Part shown: piece after piece, positions 4,728 through 6,860 of the stretch
Numbering within the stretch: the first letter of the stretch is position 1
How the letters are laid out: each line of letters opens with the position of its first letter
NCBI GenBank assembly: GCA_002309175.1
Contig: DBWX01000009.1
Span: forward strand, 25,521-32,380
Direction: 5' to 3'
DNA length: 6,860 bases
Origin: Ruminococcaceae bacterium UBA1227
GTDB lineage: Bacteria; Bacillota; Clostridia; Oscillospirales; Acutalibacteraceae
Program-made: the position numbers and the translations under genes
Notes under the pieces: model-generated
Seen by the model: only the letters and a program-made list of their open reading frames with translations
The model's database searches: none
Told to the model about the DNA's origin: nothing

Positions 4728-6860
4728 TTAATCCTTGTGTTTAAACGGATTTTCGTCGTCCGGGTCCTCCATGTCGCGCGCTGTTTTCAGCAGCTCATAG
4801 AGTTCATATATTTCATCATTTTCGGTGAAGGTTCCGTGAGGAGTGTCGTCGCCCTCGTAGAAGTCGTAATGACCCTCGGGAATGTCATCTTCAATGTGAT
4901 GCTCCTCGGGTTTCTCCTCCGCTACGGGAGTGATTTTTACGGGATGCTTGCCCTTTGACTTCTTGCCCTTGGCCTTGACCTTAGCCTTTACCTTCGGCTT
5001 TTCGGGAGCCTCAGCGGGCTCCTCAGCCTTCTCAGGTTCAGCAGGCTCTTCAGCCTTTTCGGGCTCAGCGGGTTCCTCTGCCTTTTCAGGCTCGACGGAG
5101 GGCTGCTCCTCCTCGTCCTCGACGTTCAGATACTTGAGATAGGTCTCAACGTCGGAAGCCATCTCCTCATCGATTTCGGCAAAGGCATACTCATTTACGA
5201 GTTTTGTCTTCTCGTCATCGTGAGTTTCAATGACCGGAAGGGTCTCCTCCTCTGAGTCATCAGCACTGATAATCGGTTCTGACGAAGTGTCTTCGACTAT
5301 TGTCTCGAGATTTGCCGTCGGATGTTCAAAAGGCATCTCACCGAACTCAAGGCCCTTCTCAAACTGGCGTTTAAACTCGAGTTCCGCCTCGGAGAGTTCA
5401 ACCTCTGCGCCTTCCTCGACTTCAAACTTCTCGGCGAACTCCTCGAAAGAGTCTGTTGTGGACTTGATGCCCATAACATCGGGATCTGCAGGGGTATCGT
5501 CATCTGTGAAGTCGTTGAACAGAGGCTCGTTGTTCTCCGGGATTTCCTCGGGAAGTTCCTCTGTCTCGACGGGCAGTGTTGCCGCAGCAAAAGGTACGAC
5601 GGCAGGTACGATTTCAGGCTCAATCTCCTCTTCCTCGGGAGCGGCCTCTTCAACCGCCGGCGGCTCAACCGGAGCAACTTCCTCAACGGGAGCAGCCTCC
5701 TCAACAGCCACAGGCTCAACAGGGGCGATTTCCTCAACAGGAGCGGCTTCTGTAACCGGTAACGGTTCGGGAGCAGGCTCTACAGGAGGTACCGGCATCG
5801 GAGCAACCTCTTCGGGCTTCTCTTCGGTTTTCTCCTCAGGCTTCTCCTCAGCCTTTGCTGCCTTTTCGGCCTCCCTCTCCTTCTTGAGTTTCTCAAGGAA
5901 GTCGGGATCACCCATGAGTTCGTAGAACTTCGGACCGTCTATCTTCTCGTATTCCATGAGGTATCTGGCGAGAAGATGGAGTTTATCAATATGAAGTCTG
6001 AGTATTTCCGCAGCGCGTTCATATGCCTGCGTAATAAGGTTTTCTATCTCCTTGTCGATGGCGGCTGCCGTCTCCTCGGAGTAGTTCTTTATATGACCGT
6101 AGTCACGGCCGATGAATACTTCCTCATTGCCCGATCCGTATGAGATGGGGCCGAGCTTGTCGCTCATGCCGTATTTGACGATCATATTGCGGGCGATCTT
6201 CGTCGCGCGTTCAATATCATTGGACGCGCCCGTGGAGATATCGCCCAGGATGATAGCCTCGGAGACACGGCCGCCGAGCAATGTGACAAGCTCGTCAAGC
6301 ATATGCTTCTTTGAGACGTATGACTTGTCATCCTTGGGAAGCGACATGGTATAACCGCCGGCCATACCGCGCGGGATGATTGATACCTGATGAACAGGGT
6401 CAAGTGTATCGAGATAGTAATTGGTAACCGCATGGCCGGCCTCGTGATAGGCCGTGAGTTTCTTCTCTTCGTCGCTGACCTTCTTTGATCTCTTTTCGGT
6501 ACCTACGACTACCTTTATGGTTGCCTCTTCTATTTCGGTCATTGTAAGTGCGCGCTTTTTACGGCGGGCCGCAAGGAGGGCCGCCTCATTGAGGAGGTTC
6601 TCAAGGTCAGCGCCCGTAAAGCCCGCAGTTGCGCGTGCAATCTGGTCAAGGTGAACGTCCGGTCCGATGGGCTTGTTCCTCGCGTGAACCTTGAGGATAG
6701 CCTCACGGGCAGTGACGTCAGGATAGTTTACGGTGACCTGACGGTCAAAACGTCCCGGACGAAGGAGCGCCGGGTCAAGGATGTCCGGTCGGTTCGTCGC
6801 GGCCATGATAATAACGCCCGCGTTCTTTCCGAAACCGTCCATCTCGACGAGCAGCTGGTT
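4728..6860 (-). CDS. ftsH: ATP-dependent zinc metalloprotease FtsH, N-terminus outside the window, with a very long acidic C-terminal tail
   Basis: FtsH is a hexameric membrane-anchored AAA+ protease that extracts and degrades membrane and cytosolic proteins. The frame is open to the right edge (upstream codons read NQLLVE), so the Met at 6840-6842 is internal. Numbering here counts from it. The transmembrane segments, Walker A and most of Walker B lie outside. Seen in order: sensor-1 ATNRPD (15-20), arginine fingers Arg28 and Arg31 in LLRPGRFDRQ, and the AAA+ lid (about 70-110). The zinc protease motif HEAGH is at 133-137, the third zinc ligand Asp209 is in STGASNDIERAT, and the helical end of the peptidase domain reaches about 311. 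A tail of about 393 residues follows, rich in Glu, Pro, Ala and Val, with two sets of repeats and a lysine-rich patch (615-634). Usual FtsH proteins total about 610-660 residues; this one should approach 1000. The domain identity is certain, the tail's role unknown. The gene ends at a strong terminator. Confidence 0.96.
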   Translation of the reverse strand, partial: NQLLVEMDGFGKNAGVIIMAATNRPDILDPALLRPGRFDRQVTVNYPDVTAREAILKVHARNKPIGPDVHLDQIARATAGFTGADLENLLNEAALLAARRKKRALTMTEIEEATIKVVVGTEKRSKKVSDEEKKLTAYHEAGHAVTNYYLDTLDPVHQVSIIPRGMAGGYTMSLPKDDKSYVSKKHMLDELVTLLGGRVSEAIILGDISTGASNDIERATKIARNMIVKYGMSDKLGPISYGSGNEEVFIGRDYGHIKNYSEETAAAIDKEIENLITQAYERAAEILRLHIDKLHLLARYLMEYEKIDGPKFYELMGDPDFLEKLKKEREAEKAAKAEEKPEEKTEEKPEEVAPMPVPPVEPAPEPLPVTEAAPVEEIAPVEPVAVEEAAPVEEVAPVEPPAVEEAAPEEEEIEPEIVPAVVPFAAATLPVETEELPEEIPENNEPLFNDFTDDDTPADPDVMGIKSTTDSFEEFAEKFEVEEGAEVELSEAELEFKRQFEKGLEFGEMPFEHPTANLETIVEDTSSEPIISADDSEEETLPVIETHDDEKTKLVNEYAFAEIDEEMASDVETYLKYLNVEDEEEQPSVEPEKAEEPAEPEKAEEPAEPEKAEEPAEAPEKPKVKAKVKAKGKKSKGKHPVKITPVAEEKPEEHHIEDDIPEGHYDFYEGDDTPHGTFTENDEIYELYELLKTARDMEDPDDENPFKHKD
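5013..5093 (-). repeat. Three tandem 27-bp coding repeats in the ftsH tail (9-residue unit EPEKAEEPA)
   Basis: Three consecutive units (5067-5093, 5040-5066 and 5013-5039 in reading order) encode exactly the same nine residues. Pairwise the DNA copies differ at 4 or 5 of 27 bases, and every difference is at a third codon position. The repeat lies just before the lysine-rich patch in the FtsH tail. Confidence 0.9.
5649..5750 (-). repeat. Two tandem 51-bp coding repeats in the ftsH tail (17-residue unit)
   Basis: Residues 365-381 (EAAPVEEIAPVEPVAVE) and 382-398 match at 15 of 17 positions; the differences are Ile/Val and Val/Pro. A partial third copy (EAAPEEE) follows. The segment is Pro/Ala/Val/Glu-rich, contains no aromatic or cysteine residues, and should be an extended, disordered linker. 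Confidence 0.87.

Noticed and set aside
4930..5142. Plus-strand frame with repeated GSSAFSGSA units
   Set aside because: Mirror image of the three EPEKAEEPA repeats on the coding strand, not an independent gene.
5230..5925. Plus-strand open frame of 231 codons, Ser/Gly/Ala/Thr-rich and repetitive, resembling a silk- or adhesin-like protein
   Set aside because: It is the antisense of the Glu/Pro/Ala/Val repeats of the FtsH tail: those codons read backwards give Ser, Gly and Thr codons. It has no signal peptide and no fitting gene context. FtsH in the opposite strand is certain.
6840..6842. ATG that could be taken as the start of a truncated ftsH
   Set aside because: The same frame continues upstream to the edge with NQLLVE, which is the conserved FtsH sequence before MDGF, so this Met is internal.

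Overview
The window reads as one chromosomal segment of a Gram-positive Clostridia-like bacterium (Bacillota). All recognisable genes lie on the minus strand. In transcription order, from the right-hand edge leftward, they are: the 3' part of ftsH (membrane AAA+ zinc protease), a divergent type IIA topoisomerase pair (parE-like then parC-like), secG (Sec translocase subunit) and the first 23 nt of a tRNA that runs off the left edge. The taxonomic guess rests on the SecG and FtsH sequence style, strong AGGAGG ribosome binding sites, a GTG start, and the topoisomerase pair resembling what I recall of a divergent lineage in anaerobic Clostridia. It is an inference from memory, not a search.

Layout. 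Bases 4728-6860 encode the FtsH C-terminal part: end of the AAA+ module, zinc peptidase domain, then an exceptional tail of about 390 residues that is acidic, Pro/Ala/Glu-rich and repeat-bearing. A strong intrinsic terminator (4691-4721) closes ftsH. A good promoter (4650-4679) follows at once and drives parE (2627-4615) and parC (368-2614). These two are tightly coupled: the parC ribosome binding site overlaps the parE stop codon, and parC starts with GTG. secG (32-280) follows after an 87-nt gap without a visible terminator, with a possible weak promoter of its own. The tRNA begins 8 nt after the secG stop.

How the genes work together. ParE and ParC should form one A2B2 ATP-dependent topoisomerase. 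All core catalytic residues are present, but usually conserved motifs are altered and the GyrA box is missing, so a topoisomerase IV-like enzyme is more likely than gyrase. FtsH and SecG both serve the membrane (quality control and protein export) but sit in separate transcription units.

The most unusual element is the FtsH tail. It holds two families of in-frame amino-acid repeats, a lysine-rich patch and possible short helical segments. One repeat family is identical in protein while every DNA difference falls at a wobble position. No mobile element, CRISPR array or phage gene was seen, and there is no gene-free stretch longer than about 110 bases.
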